Below are positions 40,252 to 48,881 of a stretch of 64,000 bases of DNA, in pieces; position 1 is the first letter of the stretch, and the number at the start of each line of letters is the position of its first letter. The notes under the pieces were generated by a model. That model did not search any database. It had not been told where the DNA came from and worked only from the letters and a program-made list of their open reading frames with translations. This DNA comes from Streptomyces sp. ICBB 8177 (GTDB taxonomy: Bacteria; Actinomycetota; Actinomycetes; Streptomycetales; Streptomycetaceae), in NCBI RefSeq assembly GCF_003144095.1, contig NZ_NSKH01000018.1:1284540-1348539 (forward strand), read 5' to 3'. The position numbers and the translations under genes were made by a program.

Positions 40252-42140
40252 CGGACGGCGGCGGGCAGCGGCTCGCCCGCGTCCCGGGCGCCGGGACGGC
40301 TCGCGCGGCGCAGCGGCACCGGCAGCCGGGGCGTGCCGAGGAAACCCTCGGCGCGCGCCCCGGCCAGGCCGATCCGCGGCAGGTCGCTGCTCTTGCGGAA
40401 GCACAGGTAGCGCGGCTGCCACCGCGGCCGGTACTTGGCGTTGGCGCGGTAGAGCGACTCGATCTGCCACCAGCGGGAGAAGAAGGTCAGCAGCGAGCGC
40501 CACAGCCGCAGCACCGGCCCCGCCCCCAGCCGCGCCCCGCGCTCGAAGACCGAGCGGAACATGGCGAAGTTCAGCGAGAGCCGAGTGACCCCCAACTCTC
40601 CCGAGCGCAGGATCAGTTCGATGACGGCGCACTCGATCAGGCCGTTGTCGCAGGCCCGCTCACGCCGCATCAGGTCGAGCGAGAGGCCGTCGTCCCCCCA
40701 GGGCACGAAGCTCAGCAGCGCCCGCGCCGCGCCGTGCGCGTCCCGGCACTCGACCAGCACGCAGCGGCCGTCCGCCGGGTCGCCCAGCCGCCCGAGCGCC
40801 ATGGAGAAGCCGCGTTCGCTCTCTCCGCCGCGCCAGCGGTCGGCCCGCTCCAGCACGGCCGCCATCTCGTCCTCGGTGATGTCCTCGTGACGCCGGATCG
40901 TGACGGTGTACCCGGACCTGCGCACCCGGTTGTACGCCTGGCGTACGGTGCGCATCGCCCGGCCGTCCAGGCGGAACGCGGCCGTCTCCACGACCGCCTC
41001 GTCCCCGATCTCCAACGCGTCGAGGCCGTGTCGCGCGTAGATCCTTCCCCCCTCCTCGCTCGCCCCCATCACGGCCGGAGTCCAGCCGTGCTCGCGAGCC
41101 TCCCGAAGCCACGACTCGATCGCGCCGGGCCACGCCTCAGGGTCCCCGATCGGATCGCCGGAGGCCAGAGTGACCCCGCCGACCACGCGGTACGCGATGG
41201 CCGCCTTGGCGGTCGGGGACCACACGACGCTCTTGTCGCGCCGCAGCGCGAAGTAGCCGAGCGAATCGCGCCCGCCGTGTCGCTCCAGCAGCGCCCGCAG
41301 CGCCGCCTCGTCGCGCGGCCCGAGCGACTCCCCGCCGCGCGGCGCGCGGAACGCCGCGTACAGCACCAGGAGGAACAGCGTCGCGCTCATGCCATTGATG
41401 ACGACGTTCACCCAGCCGGGGGTTGTGACGCCGGGCGAACTGTCCTCGCCGCCGGACAGTGAGATGACTCGCATCAGGGTGTAGGCCACCCGGTCGTCCA
41501 GCGTCGTGCCTCGCCCGGCGCCGGTGGCGGTGACCAGGGCCGTGCCGACCGCCACGCACACCGCGGTGCCGGCCAGCGCGACGCCGCCGGCCAGCGCCGG
41601 GTTGGAGCGGTCGCCCCGGGCGCGGAAGGCGTCGCGCCCGGCGAGCAGCGCCAGCAGGAAGAGCGCCGAGACGGCGAGGGAGACCCAGTTCTGCCGGTGG
41701 CCGCGCACCTCGGGGATGGACATCGCCAGTCCGAGCGCCAGCACGAAGGCGCCGCTGAGCAGCAGGTTGAGGATCCACGCGGCCCGCTTGCCGCGCCGCA
41801 TGGCGACCGCGAGGAAGGCGGCGAACAGCCCGGAGGCGAAGCCCGCGGTCAGCAGGCAGGGGGTGTAGAGCACCGCGGCGTCGTGCCGCCGCACGCTCTG
41901 GCCGAACGACGCCCACACCCCCGCCAGCAGGTTGAGGAAGGCGGCCGCCCGCAGGTACACGACCGCGAACACGGCACCGCCGCGCCGCACGCGGGCGGGC
42001 AGGCGGCGCTCCGGCGACGCGGTGGCGTCAGGGCATACGCCGTCCGCGCGGCGCGCCTCTTCATGGCAGACGTCCTCCCGGCACCCGTCCGCGCGGCGTA
42101 CGTCGTCACGGCGCGCGGCGGGCGGTCCCAGCGGTCCCAT
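40248..42140 (-). CDS. MprF/LysX-like aminoacyl-phospholipid synthase (DUF2156)
   Basis: A 630-aa protein: a hydrophilic start, about six to seven membrane helices (roughly 60-275), then a soluble tandem GNAT-fold DUF2156 domain (about 300-600) with RDKSVVWSPTAKAAIAYRVV, VTLASGDPIGDPEAWPGAIE, RSGYTVTIRRHEDITEDEMA and LSLNFAMFRSVFERGARLGA. This is the phosphatidylglycerol lysyltransferase layout that transfers an aminoacyl group from tRNA to phosphatidylglycerol and raises resistance to cationic peptides. It lacks the LysRS domain of mycobacterial LysX. A TATGAT -10 element 8 nt before the ATG suggests leaderless mRNA. It sits within the cobalamin cluster. Confidence 0.88.
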   Translation of the reverse strand: MGPLGPPAARRDDVRRADGCREDVCHEEARRADGVCPDATASPERRLPARVRRGGAVFAVVYLRAAAFLNLLAGVWASFGQSVRRHDAAVLYTPCLLTAGFASGLFAAFLAVAMRRGKRAAWILNLLLSGAFVLALGLAMSIPEVRGHRQNWVSLAVSALFLLALLAGRDAFRARGDRSNPALAGGVALAGTAVCVAVGTALVTATGAGRGTTLDDRVAYTLMRVISLSGGEDSSPGVTTPGWVNVVINGMSATLFLLVLYAAFRAPRGGESLGPRDEAALRALLERHGGRDSLGYFALRRDKSVVWSPTAKAAIAYRVVGGVTLASGDPIGDPEAWPGAIESWLREAREHGWTPAVMGASEEGGRIYARHGLDALEIGDEAVVETAAFRLDGRAMRTVRQAYNRVRRSGYTVTIRRHEDITEDEMAAVLERADRWRGGESERGFSMALGRLGDPADGRCVLVECRDAHGAARALLSFVPWGDDGLSLDLMRRERACDNGLIECAVIELILRSGELGVTRLSLNFAMFRSVFERGARLGAGPVLRLWRSLLTFFSRWWQIESLYRANAKYRPRWQPRYLCFRKSSDLPRIGLAGARAEGFLGTPRLPVPLRRASRPGARDAGEPLPAAVR

Positions 42141-42174
42141 GAAACGCGATCATATGATGTGAATCGGGCGTTTC
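42141..42174 (-). promoter_or_regulatory. Promoter of the MprF-like gene with nested palindromes
   Basis: On the minus strand TATGAT (42154-42149) is 8 nt before the ATG at 42140. It lies within the palindrome ATCATATGAT (42149-42158) and between the arms GAAACGC (42141-42147) and GCGTTTC (42168-42174). A regulator binding here would cover the -10 element. Confidence 0.5.
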
Positions 42175-42239
42175 GCGTGATACTGGATGCCTTACGGACT
42201 GGCGCGGCCGGATGCCCTGATCGGACGGACCGCCCCAGG

Positions 42240-43301
42240 TCAGGAGTCCGCCGAGGGCTCCGGAAGCTGCGGCAGCTGAGCCGACAGCGCCGCCGCCGCC
42301 TTCAGCAGCGGCAACGCGAGCAGCGCACCGGTCGCCTCGCCCAGCCGGACCCCGTGATCGAGCAGCGGTTCCATCGACAGCCGGTCCAGCGCCTTGGCCT
42401 GCCCCGGCTCGCCCGCCGTCTGCCCGGCCAGCCACCAGTCCGGCGCCCGGAACGCCACCCGCTGCGCGACCAGCGCGCACGCCGCCGAGACCACGCCGTC
42501 CAGCACGACCGGCAGCTTGCGCACCGCGCACCGCAGCAGGAATCCGGTCGCCGCCGCCAGGTCGGCGCCGCCGACCGCGGCCAGCAGCGCCAGCTGGTCA
42601 CCCATCACCGGCCGGGCCCTGCGCAGCCCGTCACGGATCGCCGCGCACTTGCGCATCCACGCCAGGTCGTCGATGCCGGAGCCGCGCCCGGTCACCACGG
42701 AGGCGTCCGTGCCGCACAGCGCCGCGATCAGCACCCCGGCGGGCGTGGTACCGCCCACGCTCAGGTCGCCCAGCAGCACCAGGTCGGTCCCGGAGTCCGC
42801 CTCCTCGTCCGCGACGGCCATCCCGGCCAGGAACGCCCGCTCGGCCTCCTCGGCGCTCAGCGCGTCCTCCACGTCGATCAGCCCGGAGCCGCGCCGCACC
42901 CGGTGCCGTACGACGTCCTCCGGCAGCTCGGCCGGGTCGCAGTCCAGCGACATGTCGACGATCCGGATGCCCGCGCCGAACTGCTGGGCCAGCACGTTGA
43001 CCGGGCCGGTGCCCGCCAGGACCGAGCGGACCAGGTCGGCCGCCGAACCGGCCGGGCGCCGCGAGACGTCCCGCCGCGCGATGCCGTGGTCGCCCGCGAA
43101 CAGCACCACCCGGGCCCGCTCCAGGGGGCGCACCGGCACCTGCCCCTGCACCGAGGCCAGCCAGTCGCCCAGCTCCTCCAGCCTGCCGAGCGTCCCGGCC
43201 GGGGCGGCGGTGCGCTTGCGGCGCTCCTTGGCGTCGTGGCGCAGTCCCGGGTCCGGGCGGTCGATCAGGGCAGCGAACTCATCAAGGTCAACACCGGTCA
43301 C
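42240..43301 (-). CDS. cobT: Nicotinate-nucleotide:dimethylbenzimidazole phosphoribosyltransferase
   Basis: A 353-aa enzyme that makes alpha-ribazole phosphate for the lower ligand of cobalamin. Recognised by AGDHGIARRDVSRRPAG, GTGPVNVLAQQF, LLGDLSVGGTTPAGVL, GRGSGIDD, and the catalytic Glu in RLGEATGALLALPLL. Length is normal. It lies 78 bp downstream of cobU. Confidence 0.96.
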   Translation of the reverse strand: MTGVDLDEFAALIDRPDPGLRHDAKERRKRTAAPAGTLGRLEELGDWLASVQGQVPVRPLERARVVLFAGDHGIARRDVSRRPAGSAADLVRSVLAGTGPVNVLAQQFGAGIRIVDMSLDCDPAELPEDVVRHRVRRGSGLIDVEDALSAEEAERAFLAGMAVADEEADSGTDLVLLGDLSVGGTTPAGVLIAALCGTDASVVTGRGSGIDDLAWMRKCAAIRDGLRRARPVMGDQLALLAAVGGADLAAATGFLLRCAVRKLPVVLDGVVSAACALVAQRVAFRAPDWWLAGQTAGEPGQAKALDRLSMEPLLDHGVRLGEATGALLALPLLKAAAALSAQLPQLPEPSADS

Positions 43302-43379
43302 GTGTCCGAACCCTACCGGTGCGCCGCCGGGCGCGGGACGCCCCGGGCGGCCTCGCGTCCGGCGCCCCCGGCCGCCGCC

Positions 43380-44585
43380 TCACCGCAGCGGCACCGCCAG
43401 CCCGGCCACGACCAGCAGGACGTGGTCGGACTCGGCCGCCAACGCCGCGTTGAGCGCGCCGAGTTCGTCGCGGAAGCGGCGCCCCGAGGCGGTCGCCGGG
43501 ACCACGCCCGAGCCCACCTCGTTGCTGACGGCGACCACCGTGCGCCCGGTCGCCCGCCAGGCGGCCGTCAACTCCCTGACCCGCGCGGCAAGTTGACGCC
43601 TGCCGCCGTTCTCCCACGCCTCGTCGTCCCAGGCGTCCACCGCGTCCATCGCGTGGGTCAGCCACAGCGCCAGGCAGTCGATCAGCAACGGCGGCCCGTC
43701 CGCCGCGAGCAGTGGCACCAGGTCGCAAGTCTCCTCCGTCCGCCAGCTCGCCGGACGCCGCTCGCGGTGCGTGCGCACCCGGTGCGCCCACTCCTCGTCG
43801 CCGCCACGGCTGCCTGAGGTCGCCACGTAGACCACGCCGGGGAACGCGGCGAGCCGCCGCTCCGCCTCCACCGACTTGCCCGAGCGGGCCCCGCCGAGCA
43901 CCAGCGTGCGACGCGGCACGTCCGGCACCGCCTCGTACGCGCCCACGGTCAGCGACCGGCCGTCCGGCACCGCCCGCGCCCCGGCCGCCGCCAGCCTGCG
44001 CGCGGTCTCCGCCGCGCCGGGCGCCTCGTGGCCCAGGTGGACCGCGATCACGTCGGTGGTCGGGCCGACCGCGCCCGCCGCCCGCAGCCGCGCCAGCGCG
44101 TCCGGGCGCCCCACCACGTCGAGCAGCACCATGTCGTAGGGTGCCGCGCGCTCGCCCGAACCGTTCAGTCCCGCCGGGCCGCAGCCCGCGGGCAGGTACA
44201 GCAGCCGGTCCCCGGCCGGGCCGGTGACCTCGTAGCCGGTGCCGGGGGAGTCGGCCGCCACCGCCAGCACCTTGTGGCCGGTCAGCAGCGCCAGCCGCTC
44301 GCCGTCCGGCACCCTGCCGGGCGCGGGCAGCCCCGGCGGCAGGTCGACGGCGGGGCCGGCCTGCGGGTGCGACAGCAGCACCTGCCGCACGCCGCTGAGC
44401 GAACGCCCCGCCCGGGCGGCGGCCAGCGCCAGACCCGGGGTGAGGTCGATCAGCAGCGTCCCGTCGACCAGCAACGAGGTCTGGCCGCGGGCGGCCGGCC
44501 CGACCGCGGCGGCGCAGGCCGCGCAGGGGCAGCCGGGGTGCGGCAGCCCCTGCGGCGCGCCGGTGCCGAGCAGGGTGATCTCCAT
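43380..44585 (-). CDS. cobU: Adenosylcobinamide kinase/guanylyltransferase with N-terminal MBL-like domain
   Basis: A 401-aa fusion. Residues about 225-401 are CobU: P-loop LVLGGARSGKSVEAERRL, then VVYVATSGSRGGDEEW, HRERRPASWRTEETCDLVPL, LLIDCLALWLTHAMD and AVSNEVGSGVVP. It phosphorylates and guanylylates adenosylcobinamide. Residues 1-220 (MEITLLGTGAPQGLPHPGCP, CAACAAA, then LLSHPQAGPAVDL) resemble a metallo-beta-lactamase-fold domain whose HxHxDH motif is degenerate (SHPQAG), so that domain is probably not catalytic as a hydrolase. ATG 44585 is supported by the conserved MEITLLGTG start. First gene of the cob cluster; no cobalamin riboswitch was found upstream. Confidence 0.93.
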   Translation of the reverse strand: MEITLLGTGAPQGLPHPGCPCAACAAAVGPAARGQTSLLVDGTLLIDLTPGLALAAARAGRSLSGVRQVLLSHPQAGPAVDLPPGLPAPGRVPDGERLALLTGHKVLAVAADSPGTGYEVTGPAGDRLLYLPAGCGPAGLNGSGERAAPYDMVLLDVVGRPDALARLRAAGAVGPTTDVIAVHLGHEAPGAAETARRLAAAGARAVPDGRSLTVGAYEAVPDVPRRTLVLGGARSGKSVEAERRLAAFPGVVYVATSGSRGGDEEWAHRVRTHRERRPASWRTEETCDLVPLLAADGPPLLIDCLALWLTHAMDAVDAWDDEAWENGGRRQLAARVRELTAAWRATGRTVVAVSNEVGSGVVPATASGRRFRDELGALNAALAAESDHVLLVVAGLAVPLR

Positions 44586-44778
44586 GAGCCCATCGTGGCC
44601 TACCGCCCGCGGCCTCGCGTGTACCGCCCCGCTGGCCGGGAAATGATCCGCCTGAGCGCCTGCGAGCGCCTGCCCGCGGCCCGGTAGCCTGCGCACGGCA
44701 GGCAGGCGGCCGGCGCTTGCTCTCACCCGGCGGGCACGCGGCGAGCGGCGCCGACCAGACGACGTAAGGGGCTACGGC

Positions 44779-44985
44779 ATGGCATGGACGTGGCGTTTCG
44801 AGAAGGCCGACGGCACCGAGACCGCCCCCGCGGTGGAGCCCGAGGAGTTCACCACGCAGGGCGACGCGGAGTCGTGGATCGGCGAGGTGTGGCGGCAGTT
44901 GCAGGAGGGCGGCGTCGAGCAGGTCACGCTCTTCGAGGACGACGCCCAGGTCTACGGGCCGATGAGCCTGAGCGCGGCGGAGTGA
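44779..44985 (+). CDS. Small conserved acidic protein
   Basis: A 68-aa protein, MAWTWRFEKADGTETAPAVE then FTTQGDAESWIGEVWRQLQE and VEQVTLFEDDAQVYGPMSL. It reads as one compact beta-alpha-beta unit and is of a type common in actinomycetes; function unknown. A TAGCCT -10-like element lies about 95 bp upstream. Divergent from cobU and convergent with the HtrA-type gene. Confidence 0.75.
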   Translation: MAWTWRFEKADGTETAPAVEPEEFTTQGDAESWIGEVWRQLQEGGVEQVTLFEDDAQVYGPMSLSAAE

Positions 44986-45020
44986 CCGCGCCGGTGGCCT
45001 GACGTGGTGTTCGCGCGGGC

Positions 45021-45050
45021 CGCCCGGGCCGCTCCCGTACGGCCCGGGCG
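45021..45050. terminator. Bidirectional terminator
   Basis: Perfect 11-bp arms cgcccgggccg / cggcccgggcg between the convergent 68-aa gene and the HtrA-type gene. Confidence 0.75.
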
Positions 45051-45061
45051 ACCGCGCCGGC

Positions 45062-46165
45062 TCAGCCCTGCAACTGGCTCAGCGTCACGTTCACCGTCTT
45101 CGTCGAGCCGTCGCGTTCGTACGTCACCGTCGTCCTGTCGCCCGGCTTGAACGAGGCCAGGGCGGTGGACAGCGACGCGGTGTCGGTCACGTCGGTGCCG
45201 TCGAGCCTGGTGATGATGTCGCCCGGCTTCAGGCCCGCCTCGGCCGCCGCCTGACCCGGCGTCACCGCGACCACCGCGACGCCGGTGGGCTGGAAGTCGC
45301 TGCCCAGCACGGTGCGCACGGTCACCCCGAGGGCCGCGCGGTTGGACGAGGTCACCTTGCCGTTCTGGATGAGCTGGCCCGCGATGTCGGTCACCGTGGA
45401 GACCGGGATGGCGAAGCCGATGCCCGGCGCCGCGCTGTTGCCGAGGTCGGGGTCGGTCGCGGCGAGCGTGGGGATGCCGATGACCTGGCTGGAGAGGTTG
45501 ACCAGCGCGCCACCGCTGTTGCCCGGGTTGATCGACGCCGAGGTCTGCACCATGTCGGAGATCGTGGCTCCGCCTCCGCCGCCCCCGCCGCCCCCGCCCT
45601 CGTTGACGGTGCGGCCGACCGCCGAGACGATGCCCTCGGTCACGCTGCTGGACAGGCCGAGCGGGTTGCCCATGGCCAGCGTGATCTGGCCGACCGCGAC
45701 CTTCGAGGAGTCGCCGAAGGAGGCGGGCTTGAGGTGGGCCGGCGGGTTCTTGAGCCGGATGACCGCCAGGTCGTCGGCCGAGTAGGTGCCCACCAGGGAC
45801 GCGTCCAGGGTCGACTTGCCGGTGGCCAGGGTGACCTTGAAGGTCGTGGAGTCGCCCACCACGTGCGCGTTGGTGACGATGTCGCCCTTGGTGTCGTAGA
45901 CGATGCCCGAGCCCAGTCCTGAGTCGGTGGTGATCTGCACGACCGAGGGCAGGACGTTCTTGACCACCTGCTCGTAGTCGTCCTGGAGCTGGTTGCTCAC
46001 CGTGGGTGCGGCGCCGGTCGTCACGCTCGTCGAACTCGGCGCGGGCGAGGGGGAGTCCTTGGAACCGGAGCCCGAGCAGCCGGCCAGCAGAGCCCCGGCA
46101 CACACGACGACGACGGCCGGCAGCAGCGGCCCGGCCCGGAATCTGCGGTTACGTGTTCCGTCCAT
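45062..46165 (-). CDS. HtrA/DegP-type serine protease lipoprotein with PDZ domain
   Basis: A 367-aa envelope quality-control protease. The signal peptide ends in lipobox LLAGC (Cys30), so it is membrane-anchored outside. Catalytic triad His101 (VTNAHVV), Asp132 (SADDLAVIRL) and Ser217 (NPGNSGGAL) is complete; one PDZ domain covers about 270-360 (AEAGLKPGDIITRLDGTDVT). Ten consecutive glycines (190-199) stretch the loop before the catalytic serine. Shared neighbourhood with PspA and a two-component system suggests a role in envelope stress. Confidence 0.94.
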   Translation of the reverse strand: MDGTRNRRFRAGPLLPAVVVVCAGALLAGCSGSGSKDSPSPAPSSTSVTTGAAPTVSNQLQDDYEQVVKNVLPSVVQITTDSGLGSGIVYDTKGDIVTNAHVVGDSTTFKVTLATGKSTLDASLVGTYSADDLAVIRLKNPPAHLKPASFGDSSKVAVGQITLAMGNPLGLSSSVTEGIVSAVGRTVNEGGGGGGGGGGATISDMVQTSASINPGNSGGALVNLSSQVIGIPTLAATDPDLGNSAAPGIGFAIPVSTVTDIAGQLIQNGKVTSSNRAALGVTVRTVLGSDFQPTGVAVVAVTPGQAAAEAGLKPGDIITRLDGTDVTDTASLSTALASFKPGDRTTVTYERDGSTKTVNVTLSQLQG

Positions 46166-46260
46166 GCCCGGAGTGTCCCTTTTGGGAGGGGGTGCGGGAA
46201 GGACCCGTACCGCGATCCCCAGGCGTGTCGGCCGACCGGCCCCGGCGACGCCTGGCCGCC

Positions 46261-47112
46261 TCAGGCCTGCTGGCCCGCCCCGCGCACCCCGAACAGGTGG
46301 GTCAGCGCCGCCACCGCGCGGTACGGGTCGGTGCGCCCGGCGCGGTCCTCCGCGGACAGCAGCCGCTCCAGCGCTCCCGGCTCGTCCGGCACCGGAGCGT
46401 CGTCGGGCGCCGTGTCGGTGAAGACCCGCACCCCGTACCAGGCGTGCAGCGGGGTGCCGATCGCGGTCAGCGTCTCGGCGAGCACCTCGCGGCGGTCGGC
46501 GCGGGCGCGCAGGCCCAGCCGGTTGGTGTACGCGTCGGTGTCGAACGCCTCGAGGGCCCGGCCGAAGTCGCCGGCGAGACCGGGCCGCATCGCGAGTGCG
46601 TCCGCGTTGCGCACCAGCAGCGACAGCAGTCCGCCCGGCGCCAGCACCCGGGCCAGCCCGGCCAGCAGCGCGTCGGGGTCGGCCACGTACATCAGCACCC
46701 CGTGGCAGAGCACCACGTCGAAGCTGCCGGGCTCGAAGTGGCGGCCGGTCTCCCGCCCATCGCCCTCGATCAGGCGGACCCGCTCGCGTATGCCCTCGGG
46801 CTCCGCGGACAGCTCCTCGCGCACCGCGTCCAGCATCGCCGGATCGCTCTCCAGACCGGTGACCTGGTGGCCGCCGCGGGCCAGCCGCAGCGCCTGGGTG
46901 CCCTGGCCGAGTCCGACGTCCAGCACCCGCAGCCTGCGACCGACGGGGAAACGGGCCGCGATCTGCTCGTCGGTCTGGCGGGCGACCAGCTCCTGGCGGA
47001 CCGCGTTCCGCAGGCCGCCGAGCTTCGCGAGCCAGGCGGCCGCCGCACCGGAGAAACCGGGGACGGTGGTCGCCGTTCGGCTCGCGGCCGTCTCCCCGAA
47101 GACCGTCGTCAA
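46261..47112 (-). CDS. SAM-dependent methyltransferase
   Basis: A 283-aa class I methyltransferase. Motif I LRVLDVGLGQGTQALRLA (about 60-77), the acidic GLESDP loop and FDVVLCHGVLMYVADPDALL are clear. The pattern resembles SmtA/CmoM-type tRNA or small-molecule methyltransferases; substrate unknown. TTG 47112 overlaps the stop of the DUF3043 gene (TTGA) with GGGGAGAAGG upstream, so the start is probably a coupled TTG; no nearby ATG or GTG is in frame. Confidence 0.85.
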   Translation of the reverse strand: MTTVFGETAASRTATTVPGFSGAAAAWLAKLGGLRNAVRQELVARQTDEQIAARFPVGRRLRVLDVGLGQGTQALRLARGGHQVTGLESDPAMLDAVREELSAEPEGIRERVRLIEGDGRETGRHFEPGSFDVVLCHGVLMYVADPDALLAGLARVLAPGGLLSLLVRNADALAMRPGLAGDFGRALEAFDTDAYTNRLGLRARADRREVLAETLTAIGTPLHAWYGVRVFTDTAPDDAPVPDEPGALERLLSAEDRAGRTDPYRAVAALTHLFGVRGAGQQA

Positions 47113-47702
47113 ACCTTCTCCCCGCGCTTGACCTGCGGCTTCGGCAGCCGCATCCGGCGCATCTGGAGGGTTCGCATCAGCCCGTAGGCGACCGCGCCGC
47201 GGTGGTTGTCGTTCGGCAGCCGCTCGCGCAGCGTCTTCTTCAGCCGCAGCGCGGTGAAGAACGACTGTCCGACGATGAGCACGATCAGCAGCAGCCACAG
47301 GACGAGGGAGATGTCCTTGAAGCGCATGTTCGGGATCATGCTGAGCACCAGGATGATCACCGCGAGCGGCAGGAACAGCTCGGCGACGTGGCGGCGGGAG
47401 TCGACGTAGTTGCGGCACAGCTTGCGCACCGGGCCCTTGTCCCGCGGCGGCAGGTAGCGCTCGTCGCCGCTGGCCAGCGCCTCGCGCTGCTTGGCCATGT
47501 CCACCCGGCGCGCCTCGCGGGCCTGCTTGGCCGCCGCCTTGCGGTCGCGCGGCACGGTGGCCTGGGCCCGGCGCTGGGTCTGGGCCTCGTTGCGCTTGGG
47601 CGTGGGGCGGCCCTTGGGGGCCTGCGGGTCACGGGCGCGGTCGCGCTCCACGGTCACCGTGCGGGCCGCGGGCTGCTCATCCTGGGAACGACGTCGGAAC
47701 AC
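47109..47702 (-). CDS. DUF3043 membrane protein
   Basis: A 197-aa protein: a charged cytoplasmic half (DPQAPKGRPTPKRNEAQTQR, RDRKAAAKQAREARRVDMAK), two membrane helices (about 120-163: LFLPLAVIILVLSMI, VLWLLLIVLIVGQSFF) and a basic tail. This is DUF3043, a conserved actinobacterial family without known role. GTG 47702 agrees with the usual MFRRRS start. It is coupled to the downstream methyltransferase gene. Confidence 0.9.
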   Translation of the reverse strand: MFRRRSQDEQPAARTVTVERDRARDPQAPKGRPTPKRNEAQTQRRAQATVPRDRKAAAKQAREARRVDMAKQREALASGDERYLPPRDKGPVRKLCRNYVDSRRHVAELFLPLAVIILVLSMIPNMRFKDISLVLWLLLIVLIVGQSFFTALRLKKTLRERLPNDNHRGAVAYGLMRTLQMRRMRLPKPQVKRGEKV

Positions 47703-48015
47703 AAGGTCCAAGGGTACGTGCTGCGGCGACGGACCCGGCACCGCGGCGGCAGGCCGTTATGAGGCCGGTACGCGAGGCGGCGCCGCGGCGGGCCGCCGGG
47801 CCGGCCGCCGTACCGTGGAGGAGGGGGGAACCCGCTCGGTCCGCGATGCGGCCGTGACGATCACCTACTCCCTGGGCGGGAGCCCGCGCCGCGGTGATCG
47901 TCCCTCAGGATGAGCGCATCCGCCGCCGGACAGTGCGGTAATGGAACCTGGGCCCGTACTGTAGGGGTCAACGTCAGGTGCCGGAGCAAGTCGATGAAGG
48001 GGGCGCGCGAGGCCC
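47703..48015. other. Divergent intergenic region DUF3043 / pspA with an inverted repeat
   Basis: No gene is supported. It contains an exact 10-bp inverted repeat, GACGATCACC (47856-47865) / GGTGATCGTC (47893-47902), and upstream of pspA a GGAACC element (47943-47948) and TACTGT (47957-47962). The latter is a plausible -10 box. The GGAACC does not have the spacing to a GTC element expected of a sigma-E-type promoter. Confidence 0.45.
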
Positions 48016-48819
48016 ATGAGCGGTGTCATGAAGCGGATGGGGATGATCTTCCGCGCGAAGGCCAACAAGGCCCTGGACCGGGCCGAGGACCCGCGCGAGA
48101 CGCTCGACTACTCGTACCAGAAGCAGCTGGAGCTGCTGCAGAAGGTGCGACGCGGGGTCGCCGACGTGGCGACGTCCCGCAAGCGGCTGGAGCTCCAGCT
48201 GAGCGGGCTGCAGCAGCAGTCGGCCAAGCTGGAGGACCAGGGCCGCAAGGCGCTGTCGCTGGGCCGTGAGGACCTGGCCCGTGAGGCCCTGTCCCGCCGT
48301 GCCGCGCTCCAGCAGCAGGTCACCGACCTGGAGACCCAGCACCAGAACCTCCAGGGCGAGGAGGAGAAGCTCACCCTGGCGGCCCAGCGCCTGCAGGCCA
48401 AGGTGGACGCCTTCCGCACCAAGAAGGAGACCATCAAGGCCACCTACACCGCCGCCCAGGCGCAGACCCAGATCGGCGAGGCGTTCTCCGGCATCTCCGA
48501 GGAGATGGGCGACGTCGGCCTCGCGATCCAGCGGGCCGAGGACAAGACCCAGCAGATGCAGGCCCGGGCCGGCGCGATCGACGAGCTGCTCGCCTCCGGC
48601 GCGCTCGACGACCCGAGCGGTCTGGCCAAGGACGACATCGCGGCCGAGCTGGACCGGGTCGCCGGCGGCTCCGACGTCGAGCTGGAGCTGGAGCGGATGA
48701 AGGCGGAGCTGGCGGGCGGCGGCAGCGACTCCCGGCAGGCCATCGAGGGCGGCCAGGCGGGCGCGAACGGCAAGGCCCAGCAGCAGTCGCAGGACCAGCC
48801 GCGTTTCGACAAGAGCTGA
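48016..48819 (+). CDS. pspA: Phage shock protein A homologue
   Basis: A 267-aa peripheral membrane protein of the PspA/IM30/Vipp1 (ESCRT-III-like) family that binds stressed membranes. Almost entirely coiled coil: MKRMGMIFRAKANKALDRAE, DPRETLDYSYQKQLELLQKV, SRRAALQQQVTDLETQHQNL. The C-terminal 45 residues are Gln/Gly-rich. In streptomycetes PspA is linked to envelope stress and sigma-E control. It is followed by its partner gene and a two-component system. Confidence 0.96.
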   Translation: MSGVMKRMGMIFRAKANKALDRAEDPRETLDYSYQKQLELLQKVRRGVADVATSRKRLELQLSGLQQQSAKLEDQGRKALSLGREDLAREALSRRAALQQQVTDLETQHQNLQGEEEKLTLAAQRLQAKVDAFRTKKETIKATYTAAQAQTQIGEAFSGISEEMGDVGLAIQRAEDKTQQMQARAGAIDELLASGALDDPSGLAKDDIAAELDRVAGGSDVELELERMKAELAGGGSDSRQAIEGGQAGANGKAQQQSQDQPRFDKS

Positions 48820-48881
48820 CCCGGCCACCGCAGCAGACTGCTCACATCCGCGCTTCGCACCCCGGAAGGGAGACCACCGTC

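Noticed and set aside
44586..44778. A cobalamin riboswitch upstream of cobU
   Set aside because: No B12-box-like AGYCMGGAGACC sequence and no matching core helices in the 193 bp upstream; the region looks like an ordinary divergent promoter.
47943..47975. A sigma-E-type promoter for pspA
   Set aside because: GGAACC is present but a GTC element at the required spacing of about 16-17 bp is not; the nearest GTC is about two bases too far. A sigma-E link for PspA is known in the literature, so this should be tested rather than assumed.
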